Positions 1-8,947 of a DNA stretch of 64,000 nt are shown here, one piece after another; positions within the stretch are counted from its first letter, which is position 1; each line of letters begins with the position of its first letter. The notes beneath the pieces were generated by a model, which made no database searches, was not told where the DNA came from, and worked only from the letters and a program-made list of their open reading frames with translations. The position numbers and the translations under genes are program-made. Source of the DNA: Trinickia diaoshuihuensis (GTDB lineage: Bacteria > Pseudomonadota > Gammaproteobacteria > Burkholderiales > Burkholderiaceae); the NCBI RefSeq assembly GCF_003390925.1, contig NZ_QUBS01000023.1, positions 1 through 64,000 on the forward strand. The letters are read 5' to 3'.

Positions 1-1481
1 CCGCGGCTGCGGCGCCGCAACCGGCTGCGCCCGCTGCCGCGCCGCAAGCCGGAAGCTTTTCCGGCTCGGCCGATATCGAGTGCGACATGCTCGTGCTCGG
101 CGCAGGCCCCGGCGGTTACTCGGCGGCGTTCCGCGCGGCGGACCTCGGCATGAAGACAGTGCTCGTCGAACGTTATTCGACGCTCGGCGGCGTGTGCTTA
201 AACGTCGGCTGCATCCCGTCCAAGGCATTGCTGCATACCGCGCTGATCACGGACGAAGTCGCGGCGCTGGCCGAGCACGGCATCACGTTCGGCAAGCCGC
301 AGATCGATCTCGATAAGCTGCGCGCGTTCAAGTCGGGCGTCGTCAAGAAGTTGACGACGGGGCTTGCCGGCATGGCCAAGGCGCGCAAGGTCGAAGTCGT
401 GACCGGTGTCGGCGCGTTCGTCGATCCCTATCACATGGAAGTGCAGGGCGAGGGCGGCAAGAAGATCGTGAAGTTCAAGCAAGCGATCATCGCGGCCGGC
501 TCGCAGGCCGTGAAGCTGCCGTTCATGCCCGAAGATCCGCGCGTGGTCGATTCGACCGGCGCGCTCGAGCTGCGCCAGATTCCGCAGCGCATGCTCGTCA
601 TCGGCGGCGGCATCATCGGGCTTGAAATGGCGACGGTGTATGCGACGCTCGGCGCGAAGATCGATGTCGTCGAAATGCTCGACGGTTTGATGATGGGCGC
701 CGACCGCGATCTCGTGAAGGTGTGGCAAAAATACAGCGCCAAGCATTTCGCGAACGTCATGCTGCGCACGAAGACGGCGGCGGCCGAAGCGAAATCGGAC
801 GGCATCTACGTCAAGTTCGAGGGCGAGCAAGCGCCGGCCGAGCCGCAGCGTTACGACCTCGTGCTCGTCGCTGTGGGCCGCAGCCCGAACGGCAAGAAGA
901 TCGGCGCCGAGAAGGCGGGCGTGGCCGTGACCGACCGCGGTTTTATCGAGGTCGATAAGCAGATGCGCACGAACGTCCCGCACATCTTCGCAATCGGCGA
1001 TATCGTCGGCCAGCCGATGCTGGCGCACAAGGCGGTCCACGAAGGCCATGTGGCAGCCGAAGCCGCGCACGGCGAGAAGGCGTTCTTCGATGCGTTGCAG
1101 ATCCCGTCGGTGGCGTACACCGACCCCGAAGTCGCTTGGGCGGGCAAGACGGAAGATCAGTGCAAGGCCGAAGGCATCAAGTACGGCAAGGCCGTATTCC
1201 CGTGGGCGGCGTCGGGCCGTGCAATCGCGAACGGCCGCGACGAGGGTTTCACGAAGCTGATCTTCGACGAAGAGACGCATCGCGTGATCGGCGGCGGCAT
1301 CGTGGGGTTGAACGCGGGCGATCTGATCAGCGAAGTGTGTCTGGCCATCGAAATGGGCGCCGACGCAACCGACATCGGTCGCACGATCCATCCGCATCCG
1401 ACGCTCGGCGAGTCGATCGGCATGGCGGCGGAACTGTACGAAGGTGTCTGTACCGATCTGCCGCCGCAGCGCAAGAAGTGA
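1..1481 (+). CDS. lpdA: Dihydrolipoyl dehydrogenase (E3), 5'-truncated by window edge
   Basis: Flavoprotein disulfide reductase that reoxidises dihydrolipoyl groups of the pyruvate dehydrogenase complex, passing electrons through FAD to NAD+. The reading frame is open from the first bases of the window, where an Ala/Pro-rich stretch precedes the FAD-binding GAGPGG motif. That is the flexible linker that follows an N-terminal lipoyl domain, so the true start lies upstream. The redox-active disulfide motif GGVCLNVGCIPSK is visible near base 190. A second dinucleotide motif (GGGIIG) lies near base 605 and the C-terminal HPHPTLGE active-site segment near base 1390. The lipoyl-domain form suggests it belongs to the PDH complex rather than the 2-oxoglutarate complex, but the neighbouring E1/E2 genes are outside the window. 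Confidence 0.95.
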   Translation, partial: AAAAPQPAAPAAAPQAGSFSGSADIECDMLVLGAGPGGYSAAFRAADLGMKTVLVERYSTLGGVCLNVGCIPSKALLHTALITDEVAALAEHGITFGKPQIDLDKLRAFKSGVVKKLTTGLAGMAKARKVEVVTGVGAFVDPYHMEVQGEGGKKIVKFKQAIIAAGSQAVKLPFMPEDPRVVDSTGALELRQIPQRMLVIGGGIIGLEMATVYATLGAKIDVVEMLDGLMMGADRDLVKVWQKYSAKHFANVMLRTKTAAAEAKSDGIYVKFEGEQAPAEPQRYDLVLVAVGRSPNGKKIGAEKAGVAVTDRGFIEVDKQMRTNVPHIFAIGDIVGQPMLAHKAVHEGHVAAEAAHGEKAFFDALQIPSVAYTDPEVAWAGKTEDQCKAEGIKYGKAVFPWAASGRAIANGRDEGFTKLIFDEETHRVIGGGIVGLNAGDLISEVCLAIEMGADATDIGRTIHPHPTLGESIGMAAELYEGVCTDLPPQRKK

Positions 1482-1567
1482 TGCGTGAGGGCGCCGCTTA
1501 GCCCGCGTGGCGAGCGGCGCTTCGAATCCCGCCGTCGAATGGTCCAGCGTCGTCCGGCGCTCAATAC

Positions 1568-1605
1568 AAAAACGGCGCGCTCCCGTGGGAGCGCGCCGTT
1601 TTCTT
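1568..1605. terminator. Bidirectional terminator between lpdA and phaP
   Basis: A 17-bp GC-rich stem begins with an A-run and ends in a T-run, with a 2-nt loop, between convergent lpdA and phaP. It can serve both strands. Confidence 0.85.
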
Positions 1606-1637
1606 AATACGTCGGCGCGGAGCGGCTGCCGGACGTA

Positions 1638-2219
1638 TTACGCTGCCGTCTTCTTCGTCGCCGCGGCGCGCGAAGCTTGCGAGGCGGCTTGTTGAGCGGC
1701 CTTTTGCGCAGCCGTGGCAGCGGCGTTGAAGTTGCTTTCAGCGATTTCGACGGCTTGCTTGGTTGCCTTGTGCACCGTTTCGTACGTCGTGTTCGCCGCC
1801 GTGATCGCCGACTTCATGACGGCGACAGCCGTTTCCGAACCGGCCGGTGCGTTCTTCGCGACGTTTTCGACGAGCGCTTGCACCTTGCGGTTCTGCTCTT
1901 CGTACTGGGCTTCCGCGACACGGGCGAACTCGGCTTGCGTGGCGGATGCGATTTCATACAGATGGCGGCCGTACGACAGAACCTTTTCGGCCACCGGCTG
2001 CGTCAGGCTGGCTTGCAGCGCGACGAACTCTTGCGCATCCTTGACCGACAGCGCACGTTGTGCGTTTTCCTGGCTTTCCGCGAGCGTCGACTTCACAACT
2101 TGCAGGTTCAGCTCGACGAGCTTTTCAATCCCTTCGAAGGCCTTGTTCGTCAAACCGAACAACGCTTCGAGGTTCGCTTTCTGGGCTGCGGCAAATTGCT
2201 CAGGTGTCAGCAGAGTCAT
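1638..2219 (-). CDS. phaP: Phasin family protein
   Basis: Small amphipathic protein that coats polyhydroxyalkanoate granules and controls their size and number. The 193-residue product begins [16 protein letters not shown], the usual opening of Burkholderia/Cupriavidus phasins. It is almost entirely helical, with an Ala/Lys-rich tail (residues about 160-193) of the kind found in other phasins. I chose the ATG at 2219 over an upstream in-frame codon because an AGGAGCG ribosome site lies just before it. The gene is monocistronic and convergent with lpdA. The 600-bp upstream region carries repeated TTTTGTGC motifs that could be PhaR operators. Confidence 0.93.
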   Translation of the reverse strand: MTLLTPEQFAAAQKANLEALFGLTNKAFEGIEKLVELNLQVVKSTLAESQENAQRALSVKDAQEFVALQASLTQPVAEKVLSYGRHLYEIASATQAEFARVAEAQYEEQNRKVQALVENVAKNAPAGSETAVAVMKSAITAANTTYETVHKATKQAVEIAESNFNAAATAAQKAAQQAASQASRAAATKKTAA

Positions 2220-2306
2220 GTTTTCGCTCCTGAATATCGACCCGGTCACGCGGGCCGAAGTGGTGGAATGGCTAAACTTGCGAGGCGCTTCTTAAGGTCA
2301 AACGTG

Positions 2307-2379
2307 TTTTGTGCGTCGCAGCAACGGTTCCCATTTTAGGACGGCTTGCACAAAAGTCAAGCACCTTTTGTGCATCGCA
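2307..2379. promoter_or_regulatory. Candidate regulatory repeats upstream of phaP
   Basis: A perfect 10-bp inverted repeat, TGCACAAAAG (2347-2356) and CTTTTGTGCA (2365-2374), lies in the phaP upstream region. The 14-base motif TTTTGTGCATCGCA (2366-2379) recurs at 2307-2320 with a single mismatch. Placement in front of a phasin gene suggests a PhaR-type repressor site, but this is inference. The rest of 2220-2847 (about 630 bases between phaP and pbpG) holds no gene I can support, only an AT-rich stretch near 2780-2815 that probably carries the pbpG promoter. Confidence 0.4.
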
Positions 2380-2847
2380 CCATATCGAGAATTTCTCGAT
2401 AAAACAATGCATTGCAGGTTTTTGGGGTCACCTCGAAGGAACCGTTTCCAGTGTTCTCGCTGCACCGCCGGAGGGCACCCGATCGTCTTTTTCGGCCAAC
2501 AGTCAGCTTCTGTTCGCCAGCGCGCGGTGTGATGGGGGAAAACGCTGTAAACCAAACGCGGGGCTGGCGCGTTATGCCGGATCGAGCACTGCGCTCAGCG
2601 GGGCACGCCGTGAGAGGTCTGAGCGCTTGGCGCGCGAACCAATTCGCTCAAGTTTGGACAAACATCGCCGTTATGCGGTTATGGCCCTACAGGCGACGCT
2701 TCGGCTTGCGCAAGAATTGTGCACGTTCCGGGCTTCCCCAATTTACAAATTGGTTCAAGGACGGCCGATAAGTGCTTAATATTGCGAAATTTTCGCGGCT
2801 TTACTACACTTGCCGACAACCGTCTGCCACTCCTGTTTCAGAACTTC

Positions 2848-3972
2848 ATGAAAATCGCTCTGTTTTCGTCGCTCAACGTGATTAGAGGCGTGGCGCTCGG
2901 CACGATCGTGTCCGGCCTCGCCGTGGCGACGGTTGCGACCCCCATCGACGCGTTCGCCGCTACAGACACCACGCCGGCGCATCACGTCCATAAAAAGCAC
3001 GCCAAGAAAGCGGTGTCCGCCGACCAGCCGGACAAGACGGCCGCGGCCGATGCTCCGGCGAAGGCCGGTAAGCACGAGCGCGTGCGCTATACGATGCACG
3101 GACATGGCCGGCACTCCGTCATGCACCGCGTCGCCTTCGAGCCGCGTTCGCCCACGGCGGGGCAGGCCTTCGGACTGCAGGAGACGCCCGAGGGCGTCGC
3201 GTTGCGTTCGAACGTCGCGTTCGTCGTCGATCAAAACACCTCCGAAGTGCTTTTCGACAAAAACTCGACGTCCGTCGTGCCGATCGCCTCGATTTCGAAG
3301 CTGATGACGGCGATGGTCGTGCTCGACTCGAAGGAACCGCTGACCGAGCAGATCGAGGTGACCGACGAAGACCGCGATTACATCAAGCACACGAGCTCGC
3401 GCTTGCGCGTAGGCTCGGTGCTCTCGCGCGAGGATATGTTGCATATCGCGCTGATGGCCTCGGAAAACCGAGCGGCGGCCGCGCTGTCGCGCTACTACCC
3501 GGGCGGCCGTCCCGCATTCATCGCGGCGATGAATGCGAAGGCCAAAGCGCTCGGTATGAACGACACGCACTTCGAAAGCCCGACGGGACTGACGAGCGAG
3601 AATGTCTCGACGGCGCGCGATCTGGTGAAGATGATCGATGCCGCCTATCAGTATCCACTGATCCGCAAGTTCTCGACGGACCGCAGCTACGACGTGTATC
3701 CGGGTAGGGGCGTGCTGGCCTACAACAGCACGAATGCGCTCGTGCGCAACCCGAGCTGGGATATCGGTCTGCAAAAGACGGGCTTCATCAACGAAGCCGG
3801 CGAGTGCCTCGTGATGCAAGCCACGATCCATGGCCGTCCGATGGCGATCGTGCTGCTCGATTCGACGGGTAAGTATTCGCGCTTTGCCGACGCGACGCGT
3901 CTGCGCAAGTGGCTCGACGACTTTGGCGGCCAGCGCATTACCAGCGCGGATGCCGGCGGACGCGGGACCTGA
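2848..3972 (+). CDS. pbpG: D-alanyl-D-alanine endopeptidase (PBP7/PbpG-type, peptidase S11)
   Basis: Periplasmic low-molecular-weight penicillin-binding protein that cleaves D-Ala-meso-DAP crosslinks in peptidoglycan. The 374-residue product starts at the ATG at 2848, followed by a signal peptide (Lys, then a hydrophobic stretch ending near AFA, about residue 33). A His/Lys-rich spacer precedes the catalytic domain. The three serine beta-lactamase-fold motifs are present: SISK with the nucleophile at about S148, SEN at about 205-207 and KTG at about 310-312. An earlier in-frame start at 2719 would place the signal peptide internally and was rejected. The gene is monocistronic and convergent with the IclR gene. 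Confidence 0.92.
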   Translation: MKIALFSSLNVIRGVALGTIVSGLAVATVATPIDAFAATDTTPAHHVHKKHAKKAVSADQPDKTAAADAPAKAGKHERVRYTMHGHGRHSVMHRVAFEPRSPTAGQAFGLQETPEGVALRSNVAFVVDQNTSEVLFDKNSTSVVPIASISKLMTAMVVLDSKEPLTEQIEVTDEDRDYIKHTSSRLRVGSVLSREDMLHIALMASENRAAAALSRYYPGGRPAFIAAMNAKAKALGMNDTHFESPTGLTSENVSTARDLVKMIDAAYQYPLIRKFSTDRSYDVYPGRGVLAYNSTNALVRNPSWDIGLQKTGFINEAGECLVMQATIHGRPMAIVLLDSTGKYSRFADATRLRKWLDDFGGQRITSADAGGRGT

Positions 3973-4018
3973 TCGCCTATGAGCCGGCGGCGCGCCCCAT
4001 GAGGCGCCGCGCAAAGAT

Positions 4019-4044
4019 AAAGCCCCGCCTAGGCGGGGCTTTTT
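4019..4044. terminator. Bidirectional terminator, pbpG / IclR gene
   Basis: A compact hairpin AGCCCCGCC-TA-GGCGGGGCT is followed by TTTT and preceded by AAA, between two convergent genes. Confidence 0.85.
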
Positions 4045-4075
4045 GCTGGCCGCGCGGTCAACTCGCCCGCGCCGC

Positions 4076-4891
4076 TCAGTGCGCGTTCGATTTGCGTTGG
4101 GCTTCCGCGGCGGCGGCCGCTTCCGGGTGGTAACCGAGCGATTCGGAAATGACGAGCGCCGTTTGGCTCAATTGACCCAGCCATGAGTCTTGCAGGCGAT
4201 CGGCCGGTGCGGAAAGCGACAAGCCGGCGACGAGTTTGCCCGTATCATCGTAAATGCCCGCGGCGATACACCGCACGCCAAGCTCCAACTCCTCGTTATC
4301 GCGCGCGCAAGCTTGCTGCCGGACTTGGCTCAGTTCGCGTTCGAGCCGCGCGATGTCGGTGATGCTGTTTTGCGTGTGACCGGAAAGGCCTGTGCGCATC
4401 GCATAGGCGCGTACGCGGGCTGCTTCGTCGGCGGCCAGAAAAAGCTTACCCACCGAGGTCAAATGCAGCGGCGCGCGTCCGCCGATGGCCCGCACGACCT
4501 GCATGCCCGAGCGCTCGGAGTAGGCGCGTTCGATATAGACGATCTCATCGCCTTGCCGAACCGAGAGATTGACCGTCTGCCCCGTCGCGCGGTGCAACTC
4601 GCGCATCGGCGCGAGCGCGGCGTCGCGCACCGAAAGGCGCGCTTTGACGAGGTTGCCGAGTTCGAGCAGCCGCATACCGAGCCGGTAGGTGCCAGGATCG
4701 GAGCGGTCGACCAAACGGCAGGTGACCATATCGTTCAAGATGCGGTGGGCCGTCGACGGGTGCAGCTCGGTGCGCAGCGCGAGCTCCTTCAAGCTGACCG
4801 GATCGGTGTGGGCAGCCAGGGCGTCGAGCAGGCGCATCATACGTTCGATCACCTGGATCGACGTTTTGGAGTCCTGATTCGTCTCGCTCAT
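4076..4891 (-). CDS. IclR family transcriptional regulator
   Basis: A 271-residue DNA-binding regulator with the standard IclR layout. An N-terminal winged helix-turn-helix spans about residues 15-75 (VIERMMRLLDALAAH, then LKELALRTELHPSTAHRILN), and a C-terminal effector-binding domain follows, with the typical TSVGKLFLA and ELELGVRCIAAGIYD segments. I chose the ATG opening MSETNQDS because the family alignment begins there. Its promoter region faces the lutAB operon, so control of lactate oxidation is a reasonable guess. The effector cannot be told from the sequence. Confidence 0.9.
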   Translation of the reverse strand: MSETNQDSKTSIQVIERMMRLLDALAAHTDPVSLKELALRTELHPSTAHRILNDMVTCRLVDRSDPGTYRLGMRLLELGNLVKARLSVRDAALAPMRELHRATGQTVNLSVRQGDEIVYIERAYSERSGMQVVRAIGGRAPLHLTSVGKLFLAADEAARVRAYAMRTGLSGHTQNSITDIARLERELSQVRQQACARDNEELELGVRCIAAGIYDDTGKLVAGLSLSAPADRLQDSWLGQLSQTALVISESLGYHPEAAAAAEAQRKSNAH

Positions 4892-5068
4892 TGGAAATCG
4901 ATTGACGCGGCAATTAATAATGAACTCATTGTATCTCGTATCGTGAAAAAAGCGAACGCTGTTCGAATGCTCCCTCGGATGACGGTCGCGCACATTTTTC
5001 GACGTTTTCCGTGGCCGGGCGGCATAAACGTCGGATAATCGACCTCGTTTCGTTCACTTGTGCCCACT

Positions 5069-5797
5069 ATGCGAGTCGGACTGTTCGTTACTTGTCTCAT
5101 CGATCTGATGCGTCCCGAGATCGGATTTTCGGTCATCAAGCTGCTCGAGCAGGCCGGCTACGAAGTCATCGTGCCGCCGGCCCAAACCTGCTGCGGGCAA
5201 CCGGCCTACAACTCGGGCGAGCGGCGTATCGCGCGCGATCTCGCGGAAAAGATGCTGCGCGAGTTCGAGCAGTTCGATTACGTCGTGGTTCCCTCGGGCT
5301 CGTGCGGGGGCATGATCGTCGCGCACTACGGCGATTTGCTGCGCGACGATCCCGAGCTGATGGGCCGGTACGAACGGCTCCGTGCAAAAGTCTATGAATT
5401 GACCGATTTTCTCGTCAATGTCGCGAAGGTGCGCTTCTCGCCCGGCTCGTTCGAGGGACCTGTCACTTATCACGATTCATGTTCGGGTCTGCGCGAGCTC
5501 GGTGTCAAAGCGCAGCCGCGCGCATTGCTCGCGCAGCGCGGCGTGGCCGTTACCGAGATGAAGGACTGCGAGCACTGTTGCGGTTTCGGCGGCACGTTCG
5601 CCGTGAAATACGGCAACATTTCGACGGCGATCGTCGACGAGAAGTGCGCGAACGTTCAGGCGAGCGGCACGGGCTGCGTGGTGCTCGGCGATCTCGGCTG
5701 CATGCTGAACATCGAAGGCCGGCTGCGTCGTTCGGGCGACTCGGCCACGCGCGTGCTGCACATCGCCCAGGTGCTAGCCGGCGATGCCGAGCGCTAA
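5069..5797 (+). CDS. lutA: Lactate utilization protein A-like (Fe-S)-binding protein
   Basis: Cysteine-rich CCG-domain protein of the LutA/YkgE family, a subunit of the LutABC iron-sulfur L-lactate oxidase. The 242-residue product carries two CCG repeats: CCG-QPAYNSGE with SGSCGG in the first half, and HDSCSGLREL with HCCGFGGTFA in the second. An in-frame GTG at 5060 precedes the ATG at 5069. I prefer the ATG because MRVGLFVTCLID matches the family's start. The gene is divergent from the IclR regulator and 41 bases upstream of lutB. The lutC gene expected in this operon is not present here. Confidence 0.88.
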   Translation: MRVGLFVTCLIDLMRPEIGFSVIKLLEQAGYEVIVPPAQTCCGQPAYNSGERRIARDLAEKMLREFEQFDYVVVPSGSCGGMIVAHYGDLLRDDPELMGRYERLRAKVYELTDFLVNVAKVRFSPGSFEGPVTYHDSCSGLRELGVKAQPRALLAQRGVAVTEMKDCEHCCGFGGTFAVKYGNISTAIVDEKCANVQASGTGCVVLGDLGCMLNIEGRLRRSGDSATRVLHIAQVLAGDAER

Positions 5798-5838
5798 GCT
5801 GACCATACAGTTCAACGAACGAACCGATCGAGCCCTCC

Positions 5839-7251
5839 ATGCAAGTTCAATCGATGCATTTCAAAGCGCGCGCGAAGGACAGCCTGGCCAATGCACGCTT
5901 GCAGCAGAACCTGAAAAAGCTATCGACGAAGTTCGTCTCGGCGCCGGCGGCCGCCATGCACGCGATCGATTTTCCGGCCACGCGCTCGGAGTTGAAAGCG
6001 CGCCGTAACCGGGCGCTCGAAAACCTCGATGTGTGGCTGGAAACGTTCGAGCGCGAGGCCGCGCGCCGCGGCACGACGGTCTTGTACGCGGAAACCACGG
6101 CCGAGGCCGCGCGCCTCGTGGCCGACATCGCGCGCAAGCACGACGTGAAGAAGGTCATCAAGACGAAATCGATGGTCTCCGAGGAGATGCGCCTGAACGC
6201 CGTGCTCGGCGAGATGGGCGTGCAGTCGATCGAGACGGACCTCGGCGAATACATTCTCCAGATCAACGGCAACGAGCCGCCGAGCCATATCATCGCGCCC
6301 GTCGTCCACAAGGACAAAGAGGAGATCGCCGACTTGTTCGCGGCGACGCATGGGCGCACGCGCCTTACCGAGATTCCGGACATGACGCGCGAAGCGCGCG
6401 AGGTGCTGCGTCCGCACTTCCTATCGGCCGACATGGGCGTGACGGGTGGGAACTTCCTCATCGCCGAGACGGGCTCGGTCGCGCTCGTGACCAACGAGGG
6501 CAACGAAGGGATGTGCACGGTCATGCCGCGCGTGCACGTGGCGATAACCGGCATCGAAAAAGTGTTGCCCACGCTCGAGGACCTGGCGTTGGCGATGCGG
6601 CTGTTGCCGCGCAGCGCGACGGGGCAGGTCACCGCCAATTACTTTTCGCTGCTGACGGGGCCGCGCGCCGAGGGCGACCTCGACGGGCCGGAGCACATGT
6701 ACGTGGTGCTCGTCGACGGCGGCCGCACGGGGCTCATCGGCGGGGCTTTCCAAGAGATGCTGCGCTGCATCCGCTGCGGCGCGTGCATGAATCACTGTCC
6801 GGTCTACCAGAAAGTCGGAGGCCACGCCTATGGCTGGGTCTATCCTGGGCCGATGGGATCGGTCCTGACGCCGAGCTATGCCGGTCTCGACAAGGCGGTC
6901 GATTTGCCGCAGGCGGCTACGCTCTGCGGCGAATGCAACGCGGTCTGTCCCGTCGGCATTCCGATCTCCGATTTGTTGCGCAAGCTGCGCGAAAAGCAGG
7001 TCGAGCGGCGCTTGCGGCCGTTTTCGGAGCGTGCGGCGCTGGCCGTTTGGGGATTCGTCGCGATGCGCCCGGCCTTGTATGCGCTCCTAGCCAAATTCTC
7101 GGTGCGCGTGCTCGAGCGCGCGGGCGGCAGCCGGCGTTCGATCGCGTATCTGCCGTTCGGCCAGGGGTGGACGGCTACGCGTGAAATGCCGGCGCCTGTC
7201 GGGCGGACATTTCGTGAGCTTTACGCGGCCCAACGCAGCCATCAAGGGTGA
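5839..7251 (+). CDS. lutB: Lactate utilization protein B-like iron-sulfur protein
   Basis: A 470-residue LutB/YkgF-type protein with an N-terminal LUD domain (about residues 60-290, including TKSMVSEE and GNFLIAETGSVALVTNEGN) and a C-terminal ferredoxin-like domain. The 4Fe-4S ligands are seen in CIRCGACMNHCP (about residues 313-324) and in LCGECNAVCPVGIP (about 363-376). It acts with LutA in electron transfer during lactate oxidation. It is co-directional with lutA and probably cotranscribed. No LutC follows. The next gene is a short membrane protein. Confidence 0.9.
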   Translation: MQVQSMHFKARAKDSLANARLQQNLKKLSTKFVSAPAAAMHAIDFPATRSELKARRNRALENLDVWLETFEREAARRGTTVLYAETTAEAARLVADIARKHDVKKVIKTKSMVSEEMRLNAVLGEMGVQSIETDLGEYILQINGNEPPSHIIAPVVHKDKEEIADLFAATHGRTRLTEIPDMTREAREVLRPHFLSADMGVTGGNFLIAETGSVALVTNEGNEGMCTVMPRVHVAITGIEKVLPTLEDLALAMRLLPRSATGQVTANYFSLLTGPRAEGDLDGPEHMYVVLVDGGRTGLIGGAFQEMLRCIRCGACMNHCPVYQKVGGHAYGWVYPGPMGSVLTPSYAGLDKAVDLPQAATLCGECNAVCPVGIPISDLLRKLREKQVERRLRPFSERAALAVWGFVAMRPALYALLAKFSVRVLERAGGSRRSIAYLPFGQGWTATREMPAPVGRTFRELYAAQRSHQG

Positions 7252-7403
7252 GCCTTATCGTCGCTCTTTCATTGTTTATGGGAACGCAACGCTGAATTCG
7301 CTATTCCCATCTTTGTCTCGATAGATAGCCTTTATAGAATACGTGCCATGGATGAGTGCGGGTGCGCGATCGGCGCGGACCCGCCGCGAAAAGGGGCACG
7401 GAT

Positions 7404-7652
7404 ATGAGAACGACAAGAACGGGCTATCTCTCTCAGTATTGGCCGGTCGCGCTGGCTATTGCGCTGGTCGTTCTGGCTATCCTTCGTGCATACGGCGGCG
7501 CCGGTGCGGCGCGCGAACCGCTCGGCGCGGATCAGGTGACCGCGGAGTTGGCGCGCACGGTGTCCTACGGTTTGATCGATGCGCGGGCGGAGCGAACCGC
7601 GTCCTCGGTGCGCCAAGTCGTCGCGCCGGCGGCCGCTGCCCAGGCATCGTGA
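7404..7652 (+). CDS. Small predicted membrane protein
   Basis: An 82-residue product with one clear hydrophobic segment (WPVALAIALVVLAILRAY, about residues 12-29) after a short basic N-terminus. A soluble tail follows, rich in Ala, Arg and Val. I do not recognise a family. The ATG at 7404 puts the membrane segment at the usual distance from the N-terminus. An upstream in-frame GTG at 7356 would add 16 basic residues. A TATAGAAT-like -10 sequence near 7332 suggests its own promoter. It sits where lutC might be expected but is far too short and unlike LutC. Confidence 0.5.
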   Translation: MRTTRTGYLSQYWPVALAIALVVLAILRAYGGAGAAREPLGADQVTAELARTVSYGLIDARAERTASSVRQVVAPAAAAQAS

Positions 7653-7755
7653 ACGGTGCGGCCCGATATAATGCCCGCTTCGGTCTGGGCCGCCGCGCGG
7701 TCCGGGGCCGCACGCCGGAGCCTAGGCTGCGGCGCCCTCGCAGCGTGATTGATTG

Positions 7756-8241
7756 ATGAAAACAGTCTCCATTTGCTTCATCTGCCTCGGAAACATCTGC
7801 CGTTCGCCCACGGCCGAGGCGGTCATGCGAGCCCAGGTCGAAGCGGCTGGGCTCGCCGGGCGCATCGAAATCGATTCCGCCGGCACGGGCAACTGGCACA
7901 TCGGCAAGGCACCCGACGAACGCGCGCAGCAAGCCGGACGCACGCGCGGCTATGACTTGTCGCCGCTGCGCGCCCGGCAGATCGCCGCGGCCGATTTCGA
8001 TCGCTTCGACCTGCTGCTGGCGATGGACGAGGCCAACGTCGGCAATTTGCTGCGCGTGTGCCCGCCGGGGCGTCGCGAGCGGGTGCGTTTGCTGATGGAG
8101 TTCGCCCCCGCGGCCGCGGAGCGCGAAGTCGCCGATCCTTATTTCGGCGGCGGCGAAGGCTTCGAGCGCGTCCTCGATCAAGTCGAAGCAGCGTGCGCGG
8201 GGCTGCTGGCGCATTTGCGCGAGCGGCTCGCGCAGGCATAG
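7756..8241 (+). CDS. Low molecular weight protein-tyrosine phosphatase
   Basis: A 161-residue cytoplasmic phosphatase of the LMW-PTP family. The P-loop C(X)5R signature is complete at the N-terminus (FICLGNICRSPTAEAV, residues about 8-23) and the general-acid loop VADPYFGG lies near residue 130. Length is typical. The ATG at 7756 is preferred over a TTG one codon upstream. It lies 118 bases upstream of iscR in the same direction. The IscR operators between them indicate that iscR has its own promoter. Confidence 0.9.
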   Translation: MKTVSICFICLGNICRSPTAEAVMRAQVEAAGLAGRIEIDSAGTGNWHIGKAPDERAQQAGRTRGYDLSPLRARQIAAADFDRFDLLLAMDEANVGNLLRVCPPGRRERVRLLMEFAPAAAEREVADPYFGGGEGFERVLDQVEAACAGLLAHLRERLAQA

Positions 8242-8290
8242 ACGGCGCTCATGCACCATCCGGCACCAATACCCTGTTCAATACAGGGGG

Positions 8291-8342
8291 ATACTTGACT
8301 AAAAACGTCATGTATTTATACTTGACCAAAATCGTCGAGAAT
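8291..8342 (+). promoter_or_regulatory. Two tandem IscR type-1 operators in front of iscR
   Basis: Two 25-bp elements, 8291-8315 and 8318-8342, each begin ATACTTGAC and contain an A/T core followed by CGTC and a degenerate mirror half ending in AT. They fit the known IscR type-1 consensus (ATA-S-YYGACT, A/T core, GTC, STAT). They start 27 bp apart, end 17 bp before the iscR ATG and overlap the likely promoter, as expected for autorepression by [2Fe-2S]-IscR. Confidence 0.85.
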
Positions 8343-8359
8343 TCTGGTTTTCCGTCCCT

Positions 8360-8890
8360 ATGAGACTCACCACTAAAGGCCGTTTCGCCGTCACGGCGAT
8401 GATCGACCTGGCCCTGCGCCAGGAGCAGGGTCCGGTGACGCTAGCCGGCATCAGCCAGCGCCAGCGGATCTCGCTGTCTTACCTCGAACAACTGTTCGGG
8501 AAGCTGCGTCGCCACGAGATCGTCGAATCGGTGCGGGGGCCGGGTGGTGGTTACAACCTGGCTCGCCGCGCGCAGGACGTGACGGTGGCCGACATCATCA
8601 TCGCCGTCGACGAGCCGCTCGATGCCACGCAATGCGGGGGCAAGGGTTCGTGCGAGGGCACGAAACAGCACGACGGGCACTGTATGACCCACGAGCTGTG
8701 GTCGACGCTGAACCAGAAAATGGTCGAGTACCTCGATTCCGTATCGCTGCAAGATTTGGTCGATCAGCAGCGGGCACGGGAAGGGTCGCCCGCCGTATTG
8801 CGCGACCGGCGCACCGAAAGCCCGGCCGTCGAAGCGGCGCGCGTCGTGCCGAAAGGGCCCAATTCCGTATTCAATATCGCGAGTTCGTGA
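8360..8890 (+). CDS. iscR: Fe-S cluster assembly transcription factor IscR
   Basis: Rrf2-family repressor that senses [2Fe-2S] supply and controls the isc operon. The 176-residue protein has the Rrf2 winged-helix start MRLTTKGRFAVTAMIDLAL, a recognition-helix region (SLSYLEQLFGKLRR, about 39-52) and the wing VRGPGGGYNLAR. Likely cluster ligands are C92, C98, C108 and H111. The third Cys is four residues further on than in E. coli IscR (C92/C98/C104/H107). It is first gene of the isc operon, preceded by two IscR-type operators. Confidence 0.95.
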   Translation: MRLTTKGRFAVTAMIDLALRQEQGPVTLAGISQRQRISLSYLEQLFGKLRRHEIVESVRGPGGGYNLARRAQDVTVADIIIAVDEPLDATQCGGKGSCEGTKQHDGHCMTHELWSTLNQKMVEYLDSVSLQDLVDQQRAREGSPAVLRDRRTESPAVEAARVVPKGPNSVFNIASS

Positions 8891-8947
8891 GCCGGTCATC
8901 GAAGCAACGAACACGAGAAGACATAACGATTTCCCCCGGAGCCATTG

